A DNA stretch of 49,635 nt from Chloroflexota bacterium (lineage in GTDB: Bacteria; Chloroflexota; Dehalococcoidia; Lucifugimonadales; Lucifugimonadaceae). This document shows positions 16,910 to 26,631 of this stretch, piece by piece (position 1 is the stretch's first letter; the number at the start of each line of letters is the position of its first letter). Location of the stretch: positions 1 through 49,635 of the forward strand of contig JAQBVG010000005.1 in assembly GCA_027623655.1 (NCBI GenBank), written 5' to 3'. A model generated the notes under the pieces. It saw only the letters and a program-made list of their open reading frames with translations. It was not told the origin of the DNA and did no database searches. Made by a program: the position numbers and the translations under genes.

Positions 16910-19528
16910 ATGCCCAACTCTAAAACACGTTCGTATGTAGTCGAATTCAACGACCCTCAGGCGCTTAATCCTTCGTCGGTTGGAAGCAAAGCCGCTTCAG
17001 TCGCCAATCTCGCAGGAAATGGCGCAACGATCCCACAAGGATTTGCCATTCACGCGAGGGCCTTTCAGGAATTCATCGAACCTGTCTCAGTTGAAATCGA
17101 GAATATTCTCGCGAATGTCGACGTCAACGACGCGCCGTCTGCGTTCGCCGCCGCAGATTCGATCAGGAAAATGTTCGATTATTTGACCCTGCCTGCCAAC
17201 CTCGGGGCGGACATAGAACGACGGATCAATTCCAAAAGTCCGGCACTTGCCGTCAGGTTCTCAGCAACCGCCGAAGACCTGGAAGACGCCTCATTCGCAG
17301 GAATGTATGACACATTTCTGGACGCGACTGACGCGAGCTCCGTTTTACATCGGGTTCGCGATGTCTGGGCTTCCTACTACACCGGGCGAGCGATTTCGTA
17401 CCGAGCGCACCGCGGTATTTCGCACACTGATGGCTCGATGGCCGTCCTGGTGATGGAACTGGTCGACGCCGAGGCCGGTGGAGTTGTGTTCACGCGCGAT
17501 CCACGGGACGGCACCGACCAGTTACTGATCAATGCCGCTCTGGGACTCGGCGAGGGCGTAGTTTCCGGGCAGGCTCAGGCCGACTCGTTCACCCTGGATT
17601 CACACACCTTCAAAATCAAAAGTCGAAATGTAGTCGACAAGGAATGGATGATCGTCTCAGGCAAGTCCGGATCAACCGACCGAGTACCGGTTCCAGCCGA
17701 TAAGCGCAGTAGACCGGCAATCTCCGACTCTGTGATCGTGAAAGTCGCCACGGCAGCGGTGTCTATTAAGAAAGCTGCTGGCGACGACAGGGATATCGAA
17801 TTCGCTGTCAAAAACGACACGGTCCACATACTCCAGTCACGCCCGATAACGACCGGTACAAAAACACCGACTGAGTTCGCAGTGGAATGGGACAATCCAG
17901 GGGAAGCAAAACTGCACTGGGTTCCATCGTTCGGTGCCTCGCGTGGCAGCCGGGTCCCCGCGCTGCCGCTGCATATCGACTTTCAACTCCTCTCTGCTGA
18001 ATCACAGATGCGCTCCGTGGAGTACTCGGCCAGCCGACAGGCAAAGACCTATCTCAAGAAGGTCGTTCACGGCCACATCTACGCCGCGGTACCTGCGTAC
18101 GACGAGGAACTGTGGGCCGCACGCGATATGGCGCACCAGCGCAAGAGTCTTCGCTATCTCAAAAAAGGAACCACCTACTACGGCGAGATTATTGAGCCCA
18201 GGCTGAAAGGACGACTTGCCGAGTTGGATCGAATCCGACCACCCCGCGGTGCAACGATCCACGAGTTAATTGCGAACTTGCACGCGACGAAACAGACGGC
18301 AGCTGATCACATGCAAGATCTCCACTGGCGTGGCGCTGGCTCATTCGGTGACCATGGCCCGAAGTTGATGAAACTGTTTGCAGAGGTAACCGGCCGGCCA
18401 GAAATGGATGCCGAAGGACTGCTACGTGGACTGGATCATATGACGGCCAGGCTCGTCTCACGGTAGATCGCCCTGGCAGCTCTCGTGAAGACCGACACGT
18501 TCCTTTCCGACGCATTCGAGACCCGAAATTACGACGTAATATTTCAACGCGGCTCTGGAAAACATCCTGCGGTGGCCAAATTCCGATCCAGGTTCCGCCT
18601 GCTGCTGAAGACATGGGGGCGACGGAACGGCATCGGCTACGGTTCGGCATGGCGTCCTACCGATCCAACGTGGAACATGAAACCGGAAATTCCGCTCGAT
18701 TCGATCGGCTCATTTGTCCGACAGGATCTCGATGGACTCAACCGCGCACAGCATGATTCAACCCGAGAACGCAAAGCCCTGATCCGGACGGTCCGCAACA
18801 AAATCGGACGGAATAGGAAACTCAGGCGGCAGTTCGATTTTGAGCTATACCGGGCGACAAAACGGTCGGAGTTCATGGAGAACCACAACTACCTGATAGA
18901 GCAATGCTCTATGGGGGAATACCGAGAGTCGATCAACCGACTCGGAGTCGCTCTCACGAGCCACGGTTTGATTGAATCAGCCGACGATGTGTTCTTCCTC
19001 CGACTTGCCCAACTCGACGCTGCAGCCGACACAGGTGACTACGCCAGCCTGGGTTCACTGGTGATCAATTCGAAAGATCAATATGCAGAGAACGCCAAAC
19101 TCACGCCTCCTGATTACCTCGGCACGAAGCCGCCCGACAAAGAAGTTGATCCAGCGAGCGAAGGCGATCAACCGGTCAGAGGATTGAGTGATGATGGTTC
19201 GACCTTATTTGGGGAGCCATCCTCGTCCGGAACATTCACGGGTAAAGCGCGAGTCGTGATTTCCAGGACGTCACGTCCACCTGACGTGAAAAAAGGAGAC
19301 GTTCTCGTCACCGACAACGCGGGCCCTGACTGGGTCCCGGTCTTTCCGCTGATAGGAGCGCTCGTGCTCGACAGTGGTGACAACTTCCAGCACGCCTCGT
19401 TGATATGCCGCGAATACGGAATACCCTGCGTCATCCAAACAAAAGAGGCGACCTCGAAGATAATCGATGGGCAGGTCGTTGCAGTCGACGGAACAGCCGG
19501 GACTGTCACGCTAAACCCGATGGTCTAG
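16910..19528 (+). pseudogene. PEP synthase / pyruvate phosphate dikinase-like protein interrupted by in-frame TAG
   Basis: One continuous reading frame of 872 codons plus the stop carries a TAG at codon 519 (18464-18466). The first part is a PEP/pyruvate-binding (ATP-grasp) domain with VGSKAASVANLA near the N-terminus, AVRFSATAEDLEDASFAG, FTRDPRDGTDQLLINAALGLGEG and VHILQSRPITT. After the TAG the frame continues in register and ends with a PEP-utilising swivelling domain. Its phosphocarrier His lies in NFQHASLICREYGIP (about codon 828). The architecture resembles PEP synthase or rifampin phosphotransferase-like three-domain proteins. The two pieces alone would separate the nucleotide domain from the His domain. 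TAG could derive from CAG or GAG by one change. Other genes here use TAG as a true stop, so recoding is unlikely. Confidence 0.85.
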
Positions 19529-19622
19529 AGGCCAGTCGACACAGACGGGACAACGCTTCCCGGCGGTACTATCCTGATCTGCGGCGAACTGCACCACTCG
19601 ACCAACCCCAACCCGCCAGAAC

Positions 19623-19643
19623 AAAAGCGACCCGGTCGCTTTT
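19623..19643. terminator. Bidirectional terminator between convergent genes
   Basis: AAAAGCGA (19623-19630) and TCGCTTTT (19636-19643) form an 8-bp stem around a 5-nt loop, with A-run and T-run on the two sides. It sits between the PEP-synthase-like gene and cysS and touches the cysS stop codon. It can serve both converging transcripts. Confidence 0.7.
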
Positions 19644-21015
19644 ACTTCCGCGACCAGGTCGTTTCACCAGCAGTGTCTGCGATCGAAACCCCTGCAGCTG
19701 CAAGTTGGTCCCGAACTAAGTCCGCGTCGCTCCACCGCTTCTCGTCGCGAGCCTCATGGCGTTGCCGTATAAGCGCTTCAATCTCGGCATCGGACAATCC
19801 GGACTTATCTGGCGGGGCCTCAAGGGACAATCCAAGCACTCCCGATAGATCGCGTATCGACTCGACTGCCCCAGATACGTCTATTCCCGAGTCACGCCCG
19901 CGAAAAACCTCTCGCACCAGATCGAAAATTGCGGCAATCGCCTGCGGTGTATTCAGATCGTCGTCCATCGCCTCGGTAAATCGCTTCTCGAACGGCCGAA
20001 AATCGACGGATTCGCCCACTTCGTCGAATGCCGGGGATTCGACTTCCACGGCCTGCCGAATGCGACGCATCGAACGCTCAGCCGCTGCAATCAATTCTTT
20101 GTCGAGTAGCGGATTGGTCCGATAATGACTCTGCAAAATCCATAGTCGAATCGCGTCCGAGCTGAACTCTTCGAGCGCCGAATTCACGTTAAACGCATTG
20201 CCAAGCGACTTGCTCATCTCCTGGCCGACTGCGTTGCGCAACATCCCGTTGTGCATCCAGAACCTCGAGAACGGAACAGAACCCGACGCCGATTCACTCT
20301 GGGCGATTTCGTTCTCGTGGTGAGGGAAGATCAAATCAAGACCTCCGCCGTGAATATCGATCTGCTCCCCAAGGTGCTTGAATGCCATCGCCGAGCACTC
20401 AATGTGCCACCCGGGTCGACCCTGACCCCACGGGCTACCCCACTGGGGTTCGTCAGGCTTCACGGCTTTCCATAACGCGAAATCGGCTGGGTCCTCTTTA
20501 CCAACCTCCATGTCGTGTCGTGTCGCCTCAAGCATTTCGTCGATGTTCTGACCGCTAAGCTTGCCGTAACCGTCATCGCGACGAACCCTGAAATACACAG
20601 AACCATTCGTCGGGTACGCCCACCCACCATCGATTAGCCGCTGTATCAGACCGATGATCTCGGGCATGTCCTCGGTTGCCCGCGGGTGTACGGTGGCCCG
20701 CCGGACGTTCAATCCGTCCATCGATTCGTAAAACGACTCGATGTACTTCTCGGTGATCTCTTCGGCCGGAACACCCTCTTTGTTCGCCCGGGTGATGATC
20801 TTGTCATCGACATCCGTAAAATTTTGAACCCTGCGAACCTTGAAACCCCGGTACTCCAGGTATCGGTGGAGCACGTCGAACACGATACTGCTCAGGGCGT
20901 GTCCAAGGTGAGAGTCGTCATAAACGGTCACACCGCAGACGTACATCTTGACCTCATCGCCGATTGGAACGAACTCTTCTTTTTTACGTGTAAGTGAGTT
21001 GTAGAGTTGGATCAT
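19642..21015 (-). CDS. cysS: Cysteinyl-tRNA synthetase
   Basis: A 457-residue class I aminoacyl-tRNA synthetase that charges tRNA(Cys). The zinc-site Cys in YVCGVTVYD (about 27) and the HIGH-type motif SHLGHA (about 35-40) are present. So are GWHIECSAM (Cys about 207), PHHENEIAQSE and the KMSKS-type EMSKS (about 266-270). Length is normal. It is the last gene of a minus-strand run, 30 nt after ispDF. Confidence 0.95.
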   Translation of the reverse strand: MIQLYNSLTRKKEEFVPIGDEVKMYVCGVTVYDDSHLGHALSSIVFDVLHRYLEYRGFKVRRVQNFTDVDDKIITRANKEGVPAEEITEKYIESFYESMDGLNVRRATVHPRATEDMPEIIGLIQRLIDGGWAYPTNGSVYFRVRRDDGYGKLSGQNIDEMLEATRHDMEVGKEDPADFALWKAVKPDEPQWGSPWGQGRPGWHIECSAMAFKHLGEQIDIHGGGLDLIFPHHENEIAQSESASGSVPFSRFWMHNGMLRNAVGQEMSKSLGNAFNVNSALEEFSSDAIRLWILQSHYRTNPLLDKELIAAAERSMRRIRQAVEVESPAFDEVGESVDFRPFEKRFTEAMDDDLNTPQAIAAIFDLVREVFRGRDSGIDVSGAVESIRDLSGVLGLSLEAPPDKSGLSDAEIEALIRQRHEARDEKRWSDADLVRDQLAAAGVSIADTAGETTWSRK

Positions 21016-21045
21016 TCGTTTGGCAGGCTCGCAAGGATGTTCTTA

Positions 21046-22275
21046 TTAGGTGGCGCGAATCAGGGTGGCGACCGCCTGGGCTGCGATCCCTTCACCTGCG
21101 CCGATCGCGCCCGCGTGATCGGTCGACGTTATTTTTACATTGATACTTGCGTTTTCCAGACCCTCGATCATTCCGATCTCAGTGACCATCCTCGGGACGA
21201 ATGAAGCGAGCCTTGGACGCTGGGCAATGATCGTAGCATCGAGGTGATCTACCAGCCATCCGACTTCACCAGCCAATCTGGCCGACTCTGCAACGAATCG
21301 GGCCGAGTCGATATTCACAAGACTCGCATCCGACGATGGAAACCGACTCCCAAGATCGCCCAGACCGGCGGCGCCAAGAATCGCACTGGCAACCGCGTGT
21401 AAAAGGACATCGCCGTCGGAGTGCCCTTCGAGGTGATGGTCAAATTCGATGTCTGTACCTCCGAGCCGCAGCGGCCCCCCTTCAGCGAGACGATGACCGT
21501 CGAAGCCGATCCCGAAACGAGAGCCGGACTGCGCCTGCCCTCCGGTCCCTTCGCTGCCACCGATCCCGTTCAACTCGGCTTTGCGGCGTCCGAGAATCAA
21601 GCTCGCCAGTTCAAGGTCGGACGGCGTCGTGATCTTAATGTTGTCGTACGAACCGTCGAATATCCCGACCAAGCCACCGACTTGCTCAACCATCGAAGCA
21701 TCGTCGGTTGCGTCGTCTGTCACTATTTCATGAGCGATCTTCAACACGTCGAACCTGAATATTTGAGGGGTTTGAACAGCCCACATACCCGAACGTTCAG
21801 GTGTGCTGGTAACCACTTTGTGAGGCGCGATTTTTATCGTGTCGATCACCGGTACCGCCGCGATTGCCGCACCGAGTTTCTGGGCGGCGCTCAATCCCCG
21901 CGTCAGCATTTCCGAATCGACAAATGGTCTTGCACCGTCGTGGATCAACACGAATTCCGGGACGCCCTCAGGTCGAGTTGCCAGTACATTCATCCCAATT
22001 TTGACCGAGTCCTGCCTGCGGTCCCCACCAATTACTACATCGACAACCTTCGAAAACGATCCGTCGCGTACGACCCGTCGACCAGCTTCGACATTGTCCA
22101 CAGACATTACGAGGACGACGGCTCCAACATCCTCGTACGACTCGAAAACTTTTAGTGAATGCGAAATCACTGGTTCGCCACCTAAAAGTGCAGTCTGCTT
22201 GTCTACATCTCCCATCCGGGAGCCCTTACCCGCGGCAACCAAAACGACCCCTATGCGAGCCGGGACGGTGCTCAA
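21046..22275 (-). CDS. ispDF: Bifunctional IspD/IspF of the MEP isoprenoid pathway
   Basis: A single protein of 409 residues joins two MEP-pathway enzymes. The N-terminal IspD (cytidylyltransferase) shows VLVAAGKGSRMG and IHDGARPFV. After a Gly/Ser linker near residue 245, the C-terminal IspF (2,4-cyclodiphosphate synthase) shows GIGFDGHRLAEGG, GHSDGDVLLHAV and GLGDLGSRFP. IspDF fusions are known in some lineages, and the intervening enzyme IspE acts between them. The TTG at 22275 overlaps the upstream stop by 4 nt (TTGA); GTG codons at 22296 and 22284 are alternatives with no better ribosome site. The products would feed the polyprenyl and squalene genes at 28355-34541. Confidence 0.92.
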   Translation of the reverse strand: MSTVPARIGVVLVAAGKGSRMGDVDKQTALLGGEPVISHSLKVFESYEDVGAVVLVMSVDNVEAGRRVVRDGSFSKVVDVVIGGDRRQDSVKIGMNVLATRPEGVPEFVLIHDGARPFVDSEMLTRGLSAAQKLGAAIAAVPVIDTIKIAPHKVVTSTPERSGMWAVQTPQIFRFDVLKIAHEIVTDDATDDASMVEQVGGLVGIFDGSYDNIKITTPSDLELASLILGRRKAELNGIGGSEGTGGQAQSGSRFGIGFDGHRLAEGGPLRLGGTDIEFDHHLEGHSDGDVLLHAVASAILGAAGLGDLGSRFPSSDASLVNIDSARFVAESARLAGEVGWLVDHLDATIIAQRPRLASFVPRMVTEIGMIEGLENASINVKITSTDHAGAIGAGEGIAAQAVATLIRAT

Positions 22276-22943
22276 ATAAACCACTTGGTCGCCCACTCAA
22301 TGCCCAGCAAACAGAGATATGCGATCACTGAGGATTTGATCGCTTTCGCAATAAACACAACCGCAATGAACCGTTTGATTGGATAGCCGATACTCCCGGC
22401 AGCGATACCCAAAACGTCGAAAAGAGGGTTCGGAATTATTGCCCCGAAAAACAGGAAGATTCCACCCCGGCGTTGTAGTAGCGAGTGAATTCGCGGGTAG
22501 TACTTGTTACGTTCCAGCAACGAACGGCCGGATAGGCCGGCAATGTATCCCGTCATCTCACCGAGTGCTTCAGCTGAAGCCGAGACCAGACCAATAAGAA
22601 CAGGATTGAGTCCAATAGTGGGTGCGGCAGCGATGCATACCGCCACCGGTCCAGGGAGAGGGATCACAATCGAACCAGCGGCAATAAAGCTGACTAACCA
22701 GACACCGCCGTACCCAAGGTTCTGAGCGTTCAGATTGCCAGTCATCCACATAGTCAGTCCAACGCTGACGAACACGATCACGAACGTAGCCATGGACAGT
22801 CGGAAAACCGCGTCACGGTTGGTCGACAGCCACAACTGAAAACCAGCAAGTTCGGGTGCCGGCTTGCTCGCGTGAATCACCGGTCTGGCAACGATGACCG
22901 AATCTTGAACGTCCACTATTTCAGATTCTGAACTGTCGGGCAT
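22272..22943 (-). CDS. VTT/DedA-family membrane protein, copy 2
   Basis: A 223-residue inner-membrane protein with a long polar N-terminus, then several hydrophobic helices. It carries the VTT (DedA/SNARE-associated) segments IPLPGPVAVCIAAAP, EALGEMTGYIAG, and FGAIIPNPLFDVLGIAAGSIGYP. DedA-type proteins are linked to lipid scrambling and membrane homeostasis, but the role of this subfamily is not known. It is clearly paralogous to the next upstream gene. The ATG at 22943 follows that gene's stop by 7 nt; a TTG at 22967 would make a long overlap. Confidence 0.8.
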   Translation of the reverse strand: MPDSSESEIVDVQDSVIVARPVIHASKPAPELAGFQLWLSTNRDAVFRLSMATFVIVFVSVGLTMWMTGNLNAQNLGYGGVWLVSFIAAGSIVIPLPGPVAVCIAAAPTIGLNPVLIGLVSASAEALGEMTGYIAGLSGRSLLERNKYYPRIHSLLQRRGGIFLFFGAIIPNPLFDVLGIAAGSIGYPIKRFIAVVFIAKAIKSSVIAYLCLLGIEWATKWFI

Positions 22944-22950
22944 AACTGGT

Positions 22951-23574
22951 CTAGACGAGATCCACAATCCAGGTAATGGACTGACGACACGCGTAAGCGA
23001 AAACTGCGAACTTTAGTAGCTTCCCCAGGCCAACCCAGAGGATGAATCGAATTATTGGATAACCGAGTGATCCTGCAGCTATTCCGCCTATATCAAACAG
23101 TGGGTTAGGCACAACCGCAAGGACGAAAAGCGCCAATCCCCCGCGCCGTTCGACCACTCGATGAATACGCCGATAGTACCGCGAGTTCTGAGTGGCACCT
23201 CTCGCACCGTATCCGGCGAGGTAGCCCGTCAACTCACCGATCGTTGATCCGGCAGCCCCAAGGACCGCGAGCACCCCGTAGTTTAGACCCAGCTCGGGCG
23301 CTGCAGCGGCACACACGGCAAACAGGCCAGGCGCCGGAACTACAACGGCCGCAGAACTCACCAGGTTGACGACAAACCCACCCCAGTAGCCGGCCTCCTG
23401 TACTTCAAGCCAGCCGACGAGCCAGGCCACTGTCCCACCGAGCACTGCGATAACCACGACTGACCAAATTGCGATCTGGTAACCTCGCTGATGCCGGGAA
23501 ACGAACGCAGCAAAGCCCTCCGTCGGCCGGGGAGCGATTGCCGCGTCGCTATCTGGAGTTGGTTGATCTGCCAC
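22951..23574 (-). CDS. VTT/DedA-family membrane protein, copy 1
   Basis: A 207-residue membrane protein of the same family as its downstream neighbour. Matching blocks are VVPAPGLFAVCAAAAPELGL, STIGELTGYLAGYG, and LAVVPNPLFDIGGIAAGSLG. The shared NPLFD(I/V)xGIAAGS(I/L)GYPI block points to an old tandem duplication. The cytosolic N-terminus is polar and the TM segments begin near residue 35. It heads a run of four minus-strand genes (VTT, VTT, ispDF, cysS). Its function in lipid transport is a family-level inference only. Confidence 0.8.
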   Translation of the reverse strand: MADQPTPDSDAAIAPRPTEGFAAFVSRHQRGYQIAIWSVVVIAVLGGTVAWLVGWLEVQEAGYWGGFVVNLVSSAAVVVPAPGLFAVCAAAAPELGLNYGVLAVLGAAGSTIGELTGYLAGYGARGATQNSRYYRRIHRVVERRGGLALFVLAVVPNPLFDIGGIAAGSLGYPIIRFILWVGLGKLLKFAVFAYACRQSITWIVDLV

Positions 23575-23600
23575 ATCGTGAATAGTACGGCAGAAGACAC

Positions 23601-23640
23601 GAACAGACCTCCCATCTATGGTAGAGAGGAAGGTCTGTTC
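23601..23640. terminator. Long stem-loop downstream of the Clp gene
   Basis: GAACAGACCT (23601-23610) and AGGTCTGTTC (23631-23640) are exact reverse complements with a 20-nt loop. It lies in the 112-nt gap between the stop of the Clp ATPase gene and the start of the first VTT gene, both on the minus strand. No strong U-tract follows. It may end most Clp transcripts or mark a processing point between the two units. Confidence 0.5.
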
Positions 23641-23686
23641 TGATATACGGGCCGTTATCGAAACTGGCGTCCGACCGGCAAATTCA

Positions 23687-26215
23687 CTACCTTGACGCGG
23701 TTACCGTTTCGGCTATCTCGGGCTCAGTTGAATCACTGGAACCAGCCACTGGCGGTATCTCGTCGCCATCGACAGCTGCGCCCGCCCTGCCAGGACTAAA
23801 CGTCATCTCACCATCTACCGAATCGATCAAGATTTGCGATCCCTCTGGGAACTCGCCTGCGATCAACCGTTTCGACAGCGGACTCTCAACGTACTTCTGT
23901 ATCGCCCGTTTCAACGGCCGCGCACCGTACATTCGGTCAAAGCCGGTCTTCGCGAGCCATTCTTTCGCGGCATCGGTAAGTGAAATCGTGACCTTGAGTT
24001 CAGTCACTCGTTCCGCAACCTCGGCCATGAACTTGTCGACTATCAGCTTGATATCGTCCTGAGTTAGCGAATCGAACACGATGAATTCGTCGAGGCGGTT
24101 CAGGAACTCGGGACGGAACTGCTTTTCGAGCGCATCCTCTACGCTCTTTCGCACCCGCACATTTTCGGCGTCTTCAGCACTCTGCTTCTTGAAGCCGAAC
24201 GCCTCCTGGTTGATCCCCTCAGACCCGAGGTTGCTGGTCATGATAATGACCGTATTCCGAAAGTCGACGGTCCTTCCGTGGCTGTCGGTTAAACGTCCAT
24301 CATCAAGGACCTGTAGAAGCGTGTTGAATACGTCCGGGTGAGCCTTTTCGATTTCGTCGAACAACACGACTGAGAAAGGACGCCTGCGCACGGCCTCCGT
24401 CAGGTTCCCCGCCTCGTCGTAACCGACATATCCGGGAGGCGCACCTATCAACTTGGATACGGTGTGCCGTTCCTGGAACTCCGACATGTCGACCCGGACC
24501 ATGTTGTCTTCGTCGTCAAACATGAACTCAGCCAGGGCTCTTGCCAGCTCGGTCTTACCGACACCTGTCGGACCCAGGAAGATGAAACTCCCGATCGGTC
24601 GCTTCGGGTCCTTTAGTCCCGCACGCGCTCGGCGCACCGCGTCGGCAAGCACTTCAACCGCTCGGTCCTGCCCGATTACCCTTGTGTGCAGACGCTCCTC
24701 AAGATGTAGCAGACGCTCGCCTTCGCCCTCGACCAGTCGGGCCACCGGAATCCGAGTGCGCTCGGCAATCAATGACGCAATGTCGTCCTCAGTCACGCGG
24801 TCGCTCGTCTTGTGGGTCTTCTCCCATTCACGTTTTGCGTCTTCGAAATCCTCAAGTAACCGCAGTCGCTCCGACTTTACGTTTGCTGCCCTTTCGTAAT
24901 CGCCGAACGATGATGCGGCCTCCTCGTCCTCGTCAAGCTTCTGCAGTTTGACCTGCATGTCCTTTAGATCGGAAGGAAGCGACTCGTTTTCGATCCGCTT
25001 CTTGGCCGCGGCCTCGTCAATCAGGTCGATCGCCTTGTCCGGCAACAACCTGTCTGACACATACCGGGCCGACAACTTCACCGCAGAAACGAGTGCTGCA
25101 TGTTCGATCTTGAATCCGTGATGCTGTTCGTAGCGCGGGCGCAAGGTTTCGAGCATTTCTATTGCCGTTTCAGTGTCGGGTTCCTCAACCCACACCGGCG
25201 AGAATCTGCGTTCGAGCGCAGGGTCGGCCTCGATATAACGCCGGTAATCTTTCGGCGTGGTCGCACCGAGCGTTTGCAGTTCCCCACGGGCGAGCGCCGG
25301 CTTCATCATGTTCGATGCGTCCAGCGATCCCTCTCCTGCACCGGCCCCGACGACAGTGTGTATCTCGTCAATGAAAAGCACGATCTCGCCAGAAGCCTGG
25401 CGGATCTCGTCCATCACGGCCTTTAAGCGCTCTTCGAACTCCCCTCGGAATTTCGCACCTGCGACAAGCGAACCCATCTCGAGCGCGATCACCCGTCGCC
25501 CCTTGAGGCTCTCGGGCACATCACCGGCCACGATCCTCTGTGCCAATCCCTCTGCAATCGCCGTTTTGCCCACGCCGGCGTCACCGATTAGCACCGGGTT
25601 GTTCTTCGTTCGCCTTGTAAGTGTCTGCATCACCCTGCGTATTTCGAGATCACGCCCAACAACGGGGTCAAGCCTCGACTCCCGTGCGAGCTCCGTCAGA
25701 TCGACACTGTATTTCGAAAGCACCTTGTACTTGCTTTCTGCGCGAGGGTCAGTGACACGGGCAGAGCCACGCACCTGCAGTAACGCCTGGTAAACCCGTT
25801 CCTGTGTAATGTTCCTCCGGCTGAAGAGTCCGGCGATATCACCGGACGACTCTCTGGTGAGCGCTACCAACAGGTGATCAGCACCGATCAGTTCATCTCT
25901 GAGTCGGTCCTGTTCTCCCTTCGCAAGCTCAATTGCTTTCTGAACCCGCGGGGTTGGGTAGATCTGGCTTTGACCGGACGAGCCACCGACCTTAGGCGAT
26001 TCCGAGAGGTGTGCATCAAGCTCGCTCAAGAGGTCCGTTACGTCGACGCCCAGCGTTTCGAGGATTTTCGCCGAAAGCGAGTTGTCGACCTGTAGCAGAC
26101 CCGAAAGCAAATGCTCTACATCCCACTGGCTGTGCCGCATCTGCACAACGAGTTGCTGAGACAGACTGAGCGCCTGCTGTGCCTGCTCCGTAAAATCGTC
26201 CTGTTTCAATACCAT
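23687..26215 (-). CDS. Clp/Hsp100 ATPase, ClpC-like
   Basis: An 842-residue AAA+ unfoldase. The order is an N-terminal Clp repeat domain (1-150), a first ATPase with GDAGVGKT (about 211-218) and [12 protein letters not shown], a short middle region (about 405-470, with [19 protein letters not shown]), and a second ATPase with GPTGVGKT (about 548-555) and [15 protein letters not shown]. The middle region is far shorter than the long coiled coil of ClpB. An AFGFKKQ loop (about 672-678) is where ClpC carries its ClpP-binding (I/L)GF-type motif. I therefore favour a ClpC-like partner of ClpP over a ClpB disaggregase, though automatic tools may say ClpB. It lies 89 nt downstream of hspR, which suggests heat-shock control. 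Confidence 0.88.
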   Translation of the reverse strand: MVLKQDDFTEQAQQALSLSQQLVVQMRHSQWDVEHLLSGLLQVDNSLSAKILETLGVDVTDLLSELDAHLSESPKVGGSSGQSQIYPTPRVQKAIELAKGEQDRLRDELIGADHLLVALTRESSGDIAGLFSRRNITQERVYQALLQVRGSARVTDPRAESKYKVLSKYSVDLTELARESRLDPVVGRDLEIRRVMQTLTRRTKNNPVLIGDAGVGKTAIAEGLAQRIVAGDVPESLKGRRVIALEMGSLVAGAKFRGEFEERLKAVMDEIRQASGEIVLFIDEIHTVVGAGAGEGSLDASNMMKPALARGELQTLGATTPKDYRRYIEADPALERRFSPVWVEEPDTETAIEMLETLRPRYEQHHGFKIEHAALVSAVKLSARYVSDRLLPDKAIDLIDEAAAKKRIENESLPSDLKDMQVKLQKLDEDEEAASSFGDYERAANVKSERLRLLEDFEDAKREWEKTHKTSDRVTEDDIASLIAERTRIPVARLVEGEGERLLHLEERLHTRVIGQDRAVEVLADAVRRARAGLKDPKRPIGSFIFLGPTGVGKTELARALAEFMFDDEDNMVRVDMSEFQERHTVSKLIGAPPGYVGYDEAGNLTEAVRRRPFSVVLFDEIEKAHPDVFNTLLQVLDDGRLTDSHGRTVDFRNTVIIMTSNLGSEGINQEAFGFKKQSAEDAENVRVRKSVEDALEKQFRPEFLNRLDEFIVFDSLTQDDIKLIVDKFMAEVAERVTELKVTISLTDAAKEWLAKTGFDRMYGARPLKRAIQKYVESPLSKRLIAGEFPEGSQILIDSVDGEMTFSPGRAGAAVDGDEIPPVAGSSDSTEPEIAETVTASR

Positions 26216-26304
26216 TCCAGATTCCTTCTGACCTCTTACCCTGCATTCAACATATTCGGCAGTTGTTTCACCCTGATCGGATCGGGGTGGACCTTGAGTG
26301 ACCT

Positions 26305-26631
26305 CTAGCCCGGTAGCCGGTTGTGGACCTCTCGAAGTCTGACTATTTCGATCGTAAGGTCCTTTACGTGTTCTTCTAATTTGTTGATCCGGTTCATCAA
26401 CTTCGACATTACCTCGATGCCGGCCAGGTTCAGACCCAGCTCTTCTTTCCAGCGCAAAATCTGCTGGATCAATTCAACATCGCGGTTAGAGTAAAGTCTG
26501 GTGCCACCATTCGACCGCTGCGGTATTACCAGTTCCCATCGCTCGTAGTTTCGAAGCGTCTGTTGATGAACTCCGCACATTCTGGCCACAATGCCAATTG
26601 CGAAGACCGGATCGGTGTGTCCCATCGTCAT
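26305..26631 (-). CDS. hspR: MerR-family heat-shock repressor HspR
   Basis: A 108-residue MerR-type regulator. The N-terminal helix-turn-helix has IGIVARMCGVHQQTLRNYERW, a GGTRLYSNRDVELIQQI wing, then a helix with GLNLAGIEVMSKL, followed by a coiled coil. GVHQQTLRNYE and GLNLAGIE are HspR-like. HspR represses chaperone genes and is relieved by heat. It overlaps the J-protein stop by 4 nt (ATGA) and precedes the Clp gene. A single HAIR-like half-site, CTTGAGT (26293-26299), lies just downstream, but the full palindrome is not present there. Confidence 0.88.
   Translation of the reverse strand: MTMGHTDPVFAIGIVARMCGVHQQTLRNYERWELVIPQRSNGGTRLYSNRDVELIQQILRWKEELGLNLAGIEVMSKLMNRINKLEEHVKDLTIEIVRLREVHNRLPG

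Noticed and set aside
26293-26299. HspR (HAIR) operator CTTGAGT
   Set aside because: Only one half-site is present; the matching half at the expected 7-nt spacing is absent, so I record it only as a half-site.
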